DNA of 64,000 bases from positions 1 to 64,000 of the forward strand of contig NZ_BMUL01000019.1 of assembly GCF_014650175.1 (NCBI RefSeq), written 5' to 3'. How positions within the stretch are numbered: position 1 is the stretch's first letter; every line of letters starts with the position of its first letter. Both the position numbers and the translations under genes were made by a program. Source of the DNA: Streptomyces termitum. Lineage in GTDB: Bacteria; Actinomycetota; Actinomycetes; Streptomycetales; Streptomycetaceae. The notes below the pieces were generated by a model that had not been told where the DNA came from, made no database searches, and saw only the letters and a list, made by a program, of their open reading frames with translations. Shown here piece by piece: positions 8,678 through 17,420 of the stretch.

Positions 8678-9398
8678 GTGCAGCTCCCTCTTGTAGATCA
8701 GGTGTCTCATCCCCTTCTCCTCTGCATGGCGACGCGCCCCGACCGGGCGCCTCCACGCCGTTTCAGGGAAATACGAGCAAGCCCTGGACGCAGCCGGGAT
8801 GGCGGCTGCCGATATTTCCGCGCAGGCCGTTTCGGCCCACCTGGCGGGGTGCGTGAATTCATCCAGGTGAGCTGAGTCGGCTTTCTGCGGCGCCCTATTC
8901 AAGGGCTCGACCCCTCCCCATGTCCAGCAGGGCAAACCGGAAGCGACCATGCAGGGTTGGCGAATTCACCCGCCTCAACAGCCGTTTTCACGAAGGTTGT
9001 AGGGATGACCGTGAAGACCCCGTGAAGAATCCGAGGTGCGACCTTCGCGAATGTGCGGGATTTGACGCGCGAATAGAAATTTCATCGAGATATGTTTGGG
9101 GTCGAAACTTCCAATTTGCTGAGTGGGTCGCACTTTGCGATCCGCCATGAACAATGGAGTCGATTCTCCGAGAAAACGGAACAATCACCACGGATCAAGC
9201 TGCGGAATCACGCCTCGTATTGCTATTGAATTGACGTTCGACTGAATGGGTGTTGGGATCGCTCTGCCTCAATGCCCGGACCACACCTGCGCGCCATTCG
9301 CGTATCCGTCCGGGCGGCGCGGCGGACGGGCGGCACCGTGCCGCGCCATCGGGCGCGCACGGGCCGGACAGACACAGCGAGAGTGGAAGGGAGTCGTG
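8678..9398. other. 720-bp AT-richer divergent intergenic region
   Basis: No gene is supported here; the short open frames on either strand lack ribosome sites and actinomycete codon bias. The part from about 8975 to 9240 is clearly richer in A and T than the rest of the window. TTGACG at 9231-9236 could be a -35 for the rightward ALF-repeat gene, but no good -10 follows. It may be a complex promoter or the scar of a lost gene. Confidence 0.45.
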
Positions 9399-12300
9399 AT
9401 GTCACAGCCGTCACGGCCGGGGTTGAGCAGGCGTCAGACACTGGCCATTTTCACCGGGATAGCCGCGGGCAGCATGCTGTCCACCGGTATGTTCGGGACG
9501 CGGCCGGCGTACGCGGCGAGCGGTTCGGGCGGCACGCCGGCGGTGCCCGAGGAGTCCGGGCTCCCGGACACCGATCGCGGCAAGGTGGTCTGGGCGTACC
9601 GGTCGGGCCGCCGGGCCGTCCGCGCCGCGGCGGCCACGGCGCTGGCGGGCTCCGCCGCGGACATCACGGACTTCCTCGACCAGAAGGCGCCGGTGGCCTG
9701 GGCCGAGGACAACAGGTTCGCGCTCGCGGAGTCCCTGGCCACGGCCGGCTCGGCGACGCGCACCGCCATCGGTGCGGCGCTGTCCGGCGGGGACGCGGCG
9801 GTCGAGGCCCTCCTCCAGGGCGGCTTCCGGACCGCCGTGGACGAGGACCTCAGGGTGGCAGTGAGCACGGTCCAGGCCCACGGTGCCAAGGCGGTGAAGC
9901 GTGACGCCTCCACCGCGCTGGCGGCCGACTCCCCCTTCGCGCTGCGCGCCTTCCTCAGTGACGGGCGGTTCGCTTCGCAGGAGGAGGACGACCGCATGCA
10001 GGTGATGACCATCCTCACCTCGGGGTCGCCCCAGGTGCGCGAGTACGCGAGCCGGGCCATGAACGACGGGTCGGCCAGGGCCGTCCGGTGGTTCCTGGAG
10101 ACCGGCCAGTACATCGCCCGGGCGCGCGACGAGGAATCGGCCACGATCCAGCAGCTGGTCGACCTCGTGGAGAAGGAAGGCCGCCGCGCCGGCCAGAAGA
10201 CCGACGAGGCCGTCGAGCTGTCCGACCAGGCGGTCAGCGCTTCCGAGAAGGCGAAGACCGCGGCGCTGGAGGCCAAGGCCGAGGCCCTGGCCGCCGGACA
10301 GGACGTCACCCGCTCGGCCAAGGCGGCGGGGAAGGCCGCGCAGGCGGCCAGGGGCGCGGCCGCCGCCGCGTCGACCGCGGTGTCGGCCTCGCGGACGGCG
10401 CAGGCCGCCGCACAGCGTTCGGTGGCCGCCGCCAACGCCGCCGCGGCGGCCGCGGCCATGGCGGGACGCGCCGCCGCGAACGCCTACCGTGCGGCGATCG
10501 CCGCCTCCAAGGACCGGGCGATGGCGGGCGCGGCCGGCGCGGCGGCGGACATCGCGCTGAAGCTGGTGAGCTTCGTGCGCACGGTGGCCGCCAAGGCGGA
10601 CCTCGCGGCCGCGTCGGCCGAGGCGGCGCGGCGGGCGGGCGACGCCGCCACCAGCTCGGCGATCAACGCGGCCGACGCCGCCCGCTCGGCGGCCGACGCG
10701 GCCGTGGCCTCCGGAGCGGCCCAGTCCGAGGCCGCCGCCGCGAAGCGGGCCGCCGCCGAGGCGGACGCCGCCGCGGCCAGGGCCACCCGGGCGGCGAGCA
10801 GGGCGCGGAACCTGGCCGGGCAGGCGGCCGTCGCCGCCCGCGCGGCACGTGACGCGGCCAACAGCGCCGCCGACCACGCCGAGAAGGCCGCGGCCGCGGC
10901 CAAGGAGGCGGCCGCCCACGCCGGTGAGGCGGTCGACTACGCCAACCGGTCCACGCTGGCCGCCAACGCCGCCGTCACAGCGGCGAAGGCCGCCGCCGAC
11001 GCGGTCGCCAAGGCGCGGGACGTCGAGCAGGCGGCCCGCCAGGCCGAGGCCGAGAGTCTGGCCGAGGAGACCGAGGAGGCGATCGAGCAGGCACGGCTCG
11101 CGGCGAAGGCGGAGTCGAACGACCTCGCGCGGTTCAACCGGGAGCGGTCCCAGGAGACGCGCCTCTCCGAAGAACTCCTGGCCCTCATCGGCGCCGCGGA
11201 AGCGGCCCTGCGGACCGGAACCGTCGAGCAGGCCGCGGCGGCCGGGCGCAAGGCGGCGGTCCGCCTCCTGGAGGGCGCGGGGACCTGGACCCGTCAGGCG
11301 GCGGAGTACGCGCTGGCCGGTTCGGACCAGGACGTCGCCCACTGGATCGAGACCGACCGCGTCCTCGCGCTCCAGCAGGACAACGTCGAGAACGTCGCGG
11401 CGCTCGCCGCGATGTCGACGCAGGCCGTGGCCACGGCGGCCGCGGCGGCGCTGAAGACCGAGGACCCGGCCAGGATCAAGGCGTTCCTGGAGACCGGATC
11501 GGTCGAGGCGGCCGCCGACGACAACCGGGTCGAGGTGGCCAGGATCCTGGCCGACCCCAGCAGCGGCACGAGGGTGCGGAGCGAGGCGGCGGCCGCGCTG
11601 AACACCGGGACCGCCGAGGCCGTGCACACCTTCCTGTGGGTGGGCCGCGAGGCGGCCGTGCGCGAGGACGACCGGGTGGCCGCGTCCGCGCTCCTCGCGA
11701 CCGGGGGCCCGTACACCAAGGCGGCGGCGCAGATCGCGCTCGAAGGCGACACCTTCATGCTCCGCCAGTTCATCGCGACCACCCAGTACGACTTCGCGCG
11801 GATCGACCACGACCGCGCCACGCACATCAGCGCGATCCGTGCGTCGATCGCACGCGCGGCGAAGATCGCGGCGAACGCGCAGGAGGACGCGGCCCGCGCC
11901 TCCGAGGCCGCCGCCCTCGCACGCCAGGCCGCCGACAAGGCGACCGAGTGGGCCAACCTCGCCAAGGGGTACGCCGCGGACGCCGCGAAGTCCGCGCAGG
12001 AGGCGCGGGACAACGCCGAGGCCGCCGAGAAGTCCGCGGCCGAAGCGGCGAAGTCCGCCCAGACCGCGAGCAACGCGGCCGCCGCGGCACGCAAGGCGAG
12101 CAGCGTGGCGCGTCAGGCCGCGACGCGCGCCGTGCGGTCCGCCGAGATCGCCGCGCGCTACGCCACGGACGCCGCGATCTCGTCGACGATCGCCCGCAAG
12201 CAGGCGATCGAGGCCGGCCAGGACGCCGACGCCGCCGCGCGGGCCGCGACCCAGGCCTACCGTCTCGTCGCCGAGGCCGCGTGGCGCCAGGCGATCCAGA

Positions 12301-12956
12301 ACGCGATCGACAACGCGTCCGTCCCCATCGGCGACGGCAAGGGCGAACTCCCGGCCGGAGCCGAGAGCTGCCTGACGCCGTTCGGCAAGCCCATCCCGTC
12401 CGGAAACGGCGCCAACCCGTTCGAGCTGGGATGGAGCTGGCTCACCGGAGGCGGCGACCGCTCCCAGTGCTTCGGCCCGGACGACCCGTTCACCAAGCTC
12501 TACCGCGAGCACCCCTGGACCAGCGAGACCCTCGGCTACTTCGCCGATCGGGTGCGGTCCGGGAAGTACGAGCTGGGCCACACCTACATGTACGACTACG
12601 GCCTCGACGGCTTCCAGGGCCTGAAGTGGCTCCGGGACGCCGGGCTCACGCAGCCGGCGGACGGGTTCCTGACCGGGTACACCGGAAACTCCGCGTACGC
12701 GTTCCTGGGCTCCCAGCAGATCCGGATGACCCCCATCCGGAAGAACGCGGACGGCAGCGTGGTGTGGCGGTACACGGCGTACAGCGCGCAGAGCATCGAG
12801 TCGGCGACCCGCCCGCCCGTCATCGGGTACCAGGACTGGTGGAAAGACGGCCCCGGCAAGGCCATCAACGGTCTGATCGACTGGGTCAGCGGCGACTCGG
12901 GGCCGGGGTCCACCATGACCATGACCATCGAGTTCAACGTGACGCTGGGGCCGTAG
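9399..12956 (+). CDS. Giant Tat-exported alanine-rich ALF-repeat protein
   Basis: The 1185-residue protein starts at an ATG with GAAGGGAG upstream. Residues 11-40 form a Tat signal (LSRRQTLAIFTG then AYA). The body consists of two blocks of ALF-type repeats (PF03752-like; motifs such as ALAGS..DI..FL and FLETGSVEAAADDNR). They flank long alanine-rich helical stretches (roughly 260-560 and 810-970) built from A/K/E heptad-like units that should form extended helices or coiled coils. The last ~190 residues are different: globular, with aromatic residues and two cysteines (ESCLTPFG, SQCFGPD). They look like a separate C-terminal domain. Its stop overlaps the start of a lipoprotein gene. Related proteins are known as secreted repeats of unknown function; the variable C-terminus could be an effector or toxin domain, which is inference. 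Confidence 0.8.
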   Translation: MSQPSRPGLSRRQTLAIFTGIAAGSMLSTGMFGTRPAYAASGSGGTPAVPEESGLPDTDRGKVVWAYRSGRRAVRAAAATALAGSAADITDFLDQKAPVAWAEDNRFALAESLATAGSATRTAIGAALSGGDAAVEALLQGGFRTAVDEDLRVAVSTVQAHGAKAVKRDASTALAADSPFALRAFLSDGRFASQEEDDRMQVMTILTSGSPQVREYASRAMNDGSARAVRWFLETGQYIARARDEESATIQQLVDLVEKEGRRAGQKTDEAVELSDQAVSASEKAKTAALEAKAEALAAGQDVTRSAKAAGKAAQAARGAAAAASTAVSASRTAQAAAQRSVAAANAAAAAAAMAGRAAANAYRAAIAASKDRAMAGAAGAAADIALKLVSFVRTVAAKADLAAASAEAARRAGDAATSSAINAADAARSAADAAVASGAAQSEAAAAKRAAAEADAAAARATRAASRARNLAGQAAVAARAARDAANSAADHAEKAAAAAKEAAAHAGEAVDYANRSTLAANAAVTAAKAAADAVAKARDVEQAARQAEAESLAEETEEAIEQARLAAKAESNDLARFNRERSQETRLSEELLALIGAAEAALRTGTVEQAAAAGRKAAVRLLEGAGTWTRQAAEYALAGSDQDVAHWIETDRVLALQQDNVENVAALAAMSTQAVATAAAAALKTEDPARIKAFLETGSVEAAADDNRVEVARILADPSSGTRVRSEAAAALNTGTAEAVHTFLWVGREAAVREDDRVAASALLATGGPYTKAAAQIALEGDTFMLRQFIATTQYDFARIDHDRATHISAIRASIARAAKIAANAQEDAARASEAAALARQAADKATEWANLAKGYAADAAKSAQEARDNAEAAEKSAAEAAKSAQTASNAAAAARKASSVARQAATRAVRSAEIAARYATDAAISSTIARKQAIEAGQDADAAARAATQAYRLVAEAAWRQAIQNAIDNASVPIGDGKGELPAGAESCLTPFGKPIPSGNGANPFELGWSWLTGGGDRSQCFGPDDPFTKLYREHPWTSETLGYFADRVRSGKYELGHTYMYDYGLDGFQGLKWLRDAGLTQPADGFLTGYTGNSAYAFLGSQQIRMTPIRKNADGSVVWRYTAYSAQSIESATRPPVIGYQDWWKDGPGKAINGLIDWVSGDSGPGSTMTMTIEFNVTLGP

Positions 12957-13348
12957 TGGGCAAGCTGACGAGCGGACGCCGGTTCGCCGCCGCCCTCCTC
13001 GCCGTTTCCGCGGTACTCACCGCGGGCTGCGCGGCTCGGGTGGACGCCGCGGACCTGCCCGGCCTGTACCGCGACAAGGAGTCCGGCGGCGAGATCCGGC
13101 TCGATCCCGACGGCACCTTCACCGCCACCGCTCTGACGATGGACCCGGACACCGCCCCCGAAGACCTCCACGGCAAGTGGGAGTTCGTCGACAGCTCCGG
13201 CAGCGACTTCGTCTACCTGGACATCGCCGGGCGCGGCATCGGCGAGGTCTCCGGCGTCCAGCTCTACACGCGCGGCGGAGGAAAGGTGGCGTTCAGCGAG
13301 CCGGACGGATCGTGGTCCCTGACGCTCACCAAGACCACCGAGAAGTAG
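12956..13348 (+). CDS. Lipoprotein translationally coupled to ALF-repeat protein
   Basis: The 130-residue protein starts at a GTG that shares one base with the TAG stop of the ALF-repeat gene. It has a short hydrophobic leader and a lipobox (LTAGC, Cys at ~23), so it should be anchored in the outer leaflet of the membrane. The mature domain begins DLPGLYRDKESGGEIRLDPD and is rich in beta-strand-like segments (GKWEFVD, GGGKVAFSEPDGSW), resembling small calycin-like actinobacterial lipoproteins. Overlap with a secreted multidomain protein suggests a functional pair. It could be an anchor, a chaperone or an immunity protein for the C-terminal domain; none is demonstrated. Confidence 0.75.
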   Translation: MGKLTSGRRFAAALLAVSAVLTAGCAARVDAADLPGLYRDKESGGEIRLDPDGTFTATALTMDPDTAPEDLHGKWEFVDSSGSDFVYLDIAGRGIGEVSGVQLYTRGGGKVAFSEPDGSWSLTLTKTTEK

Positions 13349-13366
13349 AAACAACACGCGCCCGAA

Positions 13367-13428
13367 GGCAGGGCCTCCCGACAGCTCACCGGCCGTCAAG
13401 GCCGAGAGCGTCCCCGGGAGGCCCTGCC
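13367..13428 (+). terminator. Hairpin after the ALF/lipoprotein pair
   Basis: A 14-bp perfect stem (13367-13380 with 13415-13428, GGCAGGGCCTCCCG) encloses a 34-nt loop. It starts 18 bp after the lipoprotein stop. Confidence 0.6.
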
Positions 13429-13690
13429 ACCCCACGCGCACGCGGCCGCACCCACTGACTCCAACGCGTCCACCGTAGGCACACGACGGCCCCCGGCGAC
13501 AACGGGGGCGACCTCCCTGACCCCTATCCGCTAGGCTGTCAGCGGTCAGTCGGCCTCCACGGCACCCGCCACGGAAAGTGTCCCCACAGACACCTCCCGA
13601 GCACCCGCCCGAAAGCCCCTGACCAGGGCGCTTGTCACCACCGCCCCGGCAACCCCCACAGGGTTCCCGGCAACGTCCCCGACAAGCCCC
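13429..13690. other. Leader region of the tRNA-Arg gene, no protein gene
   Basis: With the terminator before it, the gene-free stretch from 13349 is 342 bp. I see no open frame with a ribosome site. The tRNA promoter must lie here, but I cannot mark it confidently. Confidence 0.35.
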
Positions 13691-13766
13691 GCCTCCGTAG
13701 CTCAGGGGATAGAGCACCGCTCTCCTAAAGCGGGTGTCGCAGGTTCGAATCCTGCCGGGGGCACCA
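13691..13766 (+). tRNA. tRNA-Arg (anticodon CCT)
   Basis: A complete cloverleaf of 76 nt includes an encoded CCA end (13764-13766). The acceptor stem GCCTCCG pairs with CGGGGGC through one U-G wobble. The anticodon stem CCGCT/AGCGG holds the loop CTCCTAA, giving anticodon CCT for AGG codons. The T arm has the usual GGTTCGAATCC. tRNA-Arg(CCT) genes are recurrent integration sites in Streptomyces. Atypical genes begin about 430 bp downstream, but I found no integrase or repeat of the tRNA 3' end in the window. Confidence 0.95.
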
Positions 13767-14196
13767 TGCAGTACCGCTCTGACCTGGGGTTTATCCCCCA
13801 GGGAAGGGTCTCACTCGGCCTCGGACGTCCCGTCCGGGGCCGTTTGCCTGAGCACTGCGTGAGCGGACGGGGCGGCAGCCCCCGAAATGCCCCCAAACGA
13901 TCAGCACCATTCGGCACATCGCGAGGGGCGCGCGCACGCGGGACGAGACGGGCCGCAGCCTCGGCGATCGCGAGATCCGCCTCGGGGAGCAGGCTCGCGC
14001 AGGCGTCCGCTGTGATGGTGATCACGGGCGGATGATCGAGGAAAAACGTCGGCATGTCGAAGGCCCCACGGAGCCCTAGTCGCAGGAGCGGCAGGCACGG
14101 CCAGTGGCCTCCCCAGGGCCTACTCACACCGGCCCTCAACGGCCATCTGGAGCGACCCCCTTGTTCTCGGCAGAACCGCTTCCACCTAGCGATCCG
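13767..14196. other. 430-bp stretch without a supported gene
   Basis: A leftward open frame crosses this region and the antisense strand of the tRNA. Its last part is the well-known antisense-tRNA artefact (GFEPATPALGERCS). Its first part, beginning MPTFFLDHPPVITIT, is compatible with a short remnant, but I cannot assign it. The region could be the scar of an integrated element. Confidence 0.4.
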
Positions 14197-15369
14197 TCAC
14201 TCCAGAGACTTCCGCACCGCCTCGGTGAGCGAAGCCGCACGCACATCGCCGGATCCGCTGATGATGTGGTTCATCGCGTAGCCGAAGGCAATGCCGTGCT
14301 CGGGGTCGGCAAAGGCGAGTGAGCCGCCGCGGCCGGTGTGGCCGAAGGCGTTCGGGCCGGTCATGAGGTTGCCCTCGGTCGGCAGCATGTAGCCGGTGCT
14401 GAACCGGCTCGGGAACAGCAGCACCTGGTCCTCCCCACTGGCCTGTTCTTCAGTTGCCGATGCCAACGTCTCCCGGGCCAGCAGGCGCACGCCGTCGACT
14501 TCGCCGATCAGGGCGGCGTACATGCGGGCGAGTGCGTGGGCAGTGCCGATGCCGTTGGAGGACGGGAGTTCGGCGGCCTGCACCTCGGGGGAGTCGAAGT
14601 CGATCGCGGCCGGGTCGGTGACCGCGAAGGCCCGGTTGCTGAAGGAGTTCGGGTCGCGCCAGGCGGCGACCTGTTCGCGGAGTTCCTCGGGAACCTCCTC
14701 GGTGGGCACGGTGGTGAGGTCTACGGCCGGTCGCCGGTACACCATGCGGCTGACGCGACCGCGTTCGCTCGTGGGCAGGCCGATGAAGAAGTCCAGCGCC
14801 AGGGGGCGCGCGATCTCCTCGGCGAAGAAACGGCCCGGCGAACGGCCGGAGACCCGGCGAATCACCTCGCCGACGAGCCAGCCCCAGGTGCGACCGTGGT
14901 ACCCGTGTGCAGTACCCGGAGTCCACAGCGGGCGCTGGGCCGCGAGCGCTGCGGCCATGGGGTCCCAGGCCAGCGCCTGGGACAGCGGGAGCGGTTCGTC
15001 CAGGGCGGCCAAGCCGGCCTGGTGGGACAGGAGCCAGCGCACGGGGATGTCCGCCTTGCCGTTCGCCGCGAACTCCGGCCAGTACTTCGCCACCGGTGCG
15101 TCGAGATCGAGCATGCCGCGCTCGACCAGCATGTGCGCTGCGGTCGCGGTGCCCCCCTTGGTCGCCGAGTACACCAGCTGCAAGGTGTCCCGGTCCCACG
15201 GACGGCCGGTGTCAGCATCGGCGACGCCACCCCACAGATCGACCACCGGCCGACCGTGCCAGTAGACGCACACGGCCGCGCCGATGTCCCCGTGCTGGGT
15301 GAAGTTCGCCGCGAACGCTTCGCGGACCGGTTCGAATCCGGGCGCTACCTCACCGTTGATCGTCGTCAT
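14197..15369 (-). CDS. Serine hydrolase, class C beta-lactamase/esterase family
   Basis: The protein has about 390 residues. The ATG at 15367-15369 has AGGA at a good distance; an ATG three codons upstream is the alternative. The fold family is beta-lactamase class C/EstB-like (PF00144). The nucleophile motif SxxK is SATK in LVYSATKGG, a Tyr base lies in GYHGRTWGWL, and the third motif is HTGRGGS near the C-terminus. No signal peptide is seen, so it is probably cytoplasmic and an esterase or amide hydrolase, not a resistance beta-lactamase. It is the last gene of the leftward CysRS/ATP-grasp operon, 54 bp after the oxygenase gene, so it may hydrolyse or transfer an acyl group in that pathway. 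Confidence 0.85.
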   Translation of the reverse strand: MTTINGEVAPGFEPVREAFAANFTQHGDIGAAVCVYWHGRPVVDLWGGVADADTGRPWDRDTLQLVYSATKGGTATAAHMLVERGMLDLDAPVAKYWPEFAANGKADIPVRWLLSHQAGLAALDEPLPLSQALAWDPMAAALAAQRPLWTPGTAHGYHGRTWGWLVGEVIRRVSGRSPGRFFAEEIARPLALDFFIGLPTSERGRVSRMVYRRPAVDLTTVPTEEVPEELREQVAAWRDPNSFSNRAFAVTDPAAIDFDSPEVQAAELPSSNGIGTAHALARMYAALIGEVDGVRLLARETLASATEEQASGEDQVLLFPSRFSTGYMLPTEGNLMTGPNAFGHTGRGGSLAFADPEHGIAFGYAMNHIISGSGDVRAASLTEAVRKSLE

Positions 15370-15423
15370 ACCGTTCATCCTGGCAGCCGCGCTGCCCTGG
15401 CTGACAGGGGAACTGGCCTCAGT

Positions 15424-15993
15424 TCAGAGGCATTCGGCGTCGACGCGCACGACGAGTGTGACGCGTTCGCCCCTCGTGATCGGCCGTACGCCGTGGATGT
15501 GGTCGCGGGTGGCGGGGAAGGCGACCAGGGTGCCGCAGGACGGCTTGATCTCCTGGGCGGGGTTCTCGAAGAACAGCTCCCCGCCGCCGTAGGAGTCCGG
15601 CGTGTTGAGGCAGACCACGAGGGTGAGGTCGCCGCCGACGACGGGCTGGCCGTTGGTCCGGGCCCGCTCGCGTTCGATGTCGGTGACCTCGTCGTGGTGG
15701 GCGACGAAGCCGACGCCGGGGCCGTAGCGGTAGACGACCGCCGGCTGGGTGGGTATGCACTTCGGGGCGATCTCGAAGTGGCTGCGGATGTGGGCAGCGC
15801 AGTGGGAGATGACCGCCTCCTGCAGGTGCACCGGAATCTCGACGTACTCGCTCTTGCGCAGCGATTCGTCGATGACGCCCCGGTAGGTGCGCGGGCGGGC
15901 GGTGTGGTTCTTCACGTGGTCCGTCAGCGCTCCGCAGAGGCTGAGAGGAATGGCGCTCTCTACGATGAGTGGTAAGCGGCTCTTCCAGGTCAT
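15424..15993 (-). CDS. 2-oxoglutarate/Fe(II) oxygenase (prolyl 4-hydroxylase-like)
   Basis: This is a compact 189-residue dioxygenase. The iron-binding facial triad is His99-x-Asp101 (AHHDE) and His167 (HGVRPITRGER); Arg177 in the same motif is placed to bind the 2-oxoglutarate carboxylate. A GGGELFF strand precedes the second histidine, as in P4H-type domains (PF13640). The ATG overlaps the TGA of the CysRS gene by 4 bp (ATGA), so it is translated together with it. It could hydroxylate an amino acid residue in a peptide, protein or small product made by this operon. There is no leader peptide. Confidence 0.85.
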   Translation of the reverse strand: MTWKSRLPLIVESAIPLSLCGALTDHVKNHTARPRTYRGVIDESLRKSEYVEIPVHLQEAVISHCAAHIRSHFEIAPKCIPTQPAVVYRYGPGVGFVAHHDEVTDIERERARTNGQPVVGGDLTLVVCLNTPDSYGGGELFFENPAQEIKPSCGTLVAFPATRDHIHGVRPITRGERVTLVVRVDAECL

Positions 15994-17366
15994 GAGGTGG
16001 GTTCCTTCCACCAACGGGTGCCTTCGGGCGAGTCCTCAAGGGTCACGCCCTGCTGGGTGAGCTGGTCGCGGATCGCGTCGGCCTCGGCGAACTTCCGCGC
16101 CGCGCGGAGCCGGTCGCGTTCCTTCACGAGTTCGTCGACGGCGGCGTCGCTCTGGGCGGCGCCGGGGATGTCGAAGGTTCCGAAGAGGTTGTTCACGTCC
16201 TCGATCAGCCGCAGGGCGGCCGGTCCGGACGGCTCCTCGATGCGGTTCTGCTCGCGGATGTACTGGAACAGGACGGCGAGGGCGCCGGGGGTGTCGAAGT
16301 CGTCGTCCAGGCGCTCGCTCATCTCCTTCCAGGCGTCCGTCGCGCGTGCGGCGTTCGCCGGGCTGTCGGTGTGCGCGGGGTCGATGGTCCGGGCGAAGTT
16401 CTCGATCCGGCGGCGTGCCCCTCGGGCCTGCTCCAGCGTGGAATCGCTCAGCTCCATGGAGGAGCGGTAGTGCTGGGAGAGGAAGGCGTACCGCAGGGTG
16501 CGGAAGTCCGTCCGGGCGAGGGCGTCGCGGATGGTGAGGAAGTTGCCGGTGCTCTTCGACATCTTCTCGCCGTCGACCCGCAGCAGCCCGGTGTGCATCC
16601 AGTAGCGGGCCAGCGGCTCGATGCCGGAGGCGGCTTCCATCTGCGCGACCTCGGCTTCGTGGTGCGGGAAGATGAGGTCGACGGCACCGCCGTGCAGGTC
16701 GTACGAGGGCCCGAAGAAGGTCTCCGTGATCGCGGTGTCCTCGATGTGCCAGCCCGGCCGGCCCGGGCCCAGCTCGGTCTCCCAGAACGGCTCGCCGTCC
16801 TTGCGGCCCTTCCACAGGGCGAAGTCGCCCAGGTTGCGCTTCTTCGAGTTGTCGTCGATCCGCGCCACCGAGTCCTCAGGGCGGAGATCGGTGCGGCCGG
16901 AGAGCTTGCCGTACGCGGGGAACGAAGCCAGGTCGAAGTACCAGCCGTCGTCGAGCTGGTAAGCATGGCCACGCTCGATCAGTCGCTTGATCTGGTCCAC
17001 GATCGCGTCGATGTGGTCGTGGGCCCGCGCGTGGACGTCGACGCGAGTGTTGCCCAGCGCGGCCATGTCCTCCAGGTACTCCTTCTCGAAGAGGGCCGCG
17101 ATCTCCTCCGTCGGGATGCCCTCCTCCGCAGACCGCCGGATGATCTTGTCATCGACGTCGGTGATGTTCTGGAGGTACATGACCTTGTACCCGCTCGCCT
17201 CCAGGTACCGGGCGATGAAGTCGAACTGCGTGTACGTCTTCGCGTGCCCGACGTGGCTGGGGCCGTACACGGTGGGCCCGCACACGAACATCCGTACCTC
17301 GGCCTCCCGCTCGGGGCGGAACTCCTCGGTCTGGCCGGTCAGCGTGTTGTGGACCTTGATCGACAT
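15990..17366 (-). CDS. cysS: Cysteinyl-tRNA synthetase paralogue, altered zinc site
   Basis: The 458-residue protein is full length for class-I CysRS, not the shorter MshC mycothiol ligase. It has HVGH (38-41, the HIGH motif), KMSKS (268-272) and the FPHHEAE zinc-site region (233-239). Cys29 is present, but the second zinc ligand, Cys209 in the WHIEC motif of E. coli CysRS, is Asp210 here (WHIED). The sequence start (FVCGPTVYGPSHVGHAKT) differs from what I recall of the usual Streptomyces housekeeping enzyme, which points to acquisition from elsewhere. Two tandem ATGs occur; the second fits AGGAGG spacing better. It lies in an operon with ATP-grasp, nucleotidyltransferase and oxygenase genes. 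It may supply Cys-tRNA or Cys-AMP to a pathway or confer resistance to a CysRS inhibitor. Confidence 0.85.
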   Translation of the reverse strand: MSIKVHNTLTGQTEEFRPEREAEVRMFVCGPTVYGPSHVGHAKTYTQFDFIARYLEASGYKVMYLQNITDVDDKIIRRSAEEGIPTEEIAALFEKEYLEDMAALGNTRVDVHARAHDHIDAIVDQIKRLIERGHAYQLDDGWYFDLASFPAYGKLSGRTDLRPEDSVARIDDNSKKRNLGDFALWKGRKDGEPFWETELGPGRPGWHIEDTAITETFFGPSYDLHGGAVDLIFPHHEAEVAQMEAASGIEPLARYWMHTGLLRVDGEKMSKSTGNFLTIRDALARTDFRTLRYAFLSQHYRSSMELSDSTLEQARGARRRIENFARTIDPAHTDSPANAARATDAWKEMSERLDDDFDTPGALAVLFQYIREQNRIEEPSGPAALRLIEDVNNLFGTFDIPGAAQSDAAVDELVKERDRLRAARKFAEADAIRDQLTQQGVTLEDSPEGTRWWKEPTS

Positions 17367-17420
17367 CATGCCTCCTGTGTAAACGGATCACGCAGCGTAC
17401 TGACGCCCGGACATAAGCAC

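Noticed and set aside
8920..9184. Short open frames on both strands in the AT-rich gap
   Set aside because: No ribosome sites, no actinomycete codon bias and no recognisable features.
10300..11100. Repetitive GC-rich DNA considered as a tandem repeat or CRISPR array
   Set aside because: It is the coding sequence of alanine-rich helices in the ALF-repeat protein; there are no constant repeats with spacers.
13702..14139. Leftward open frame across the antisense strand of the tRNA
   Set aside because: Its C-terminal half is the well-known artefact of translating the reverse of tRNA-Arg (GFEPATPALGERCS). The N-terminal part has no ribosome site or recognised domain.
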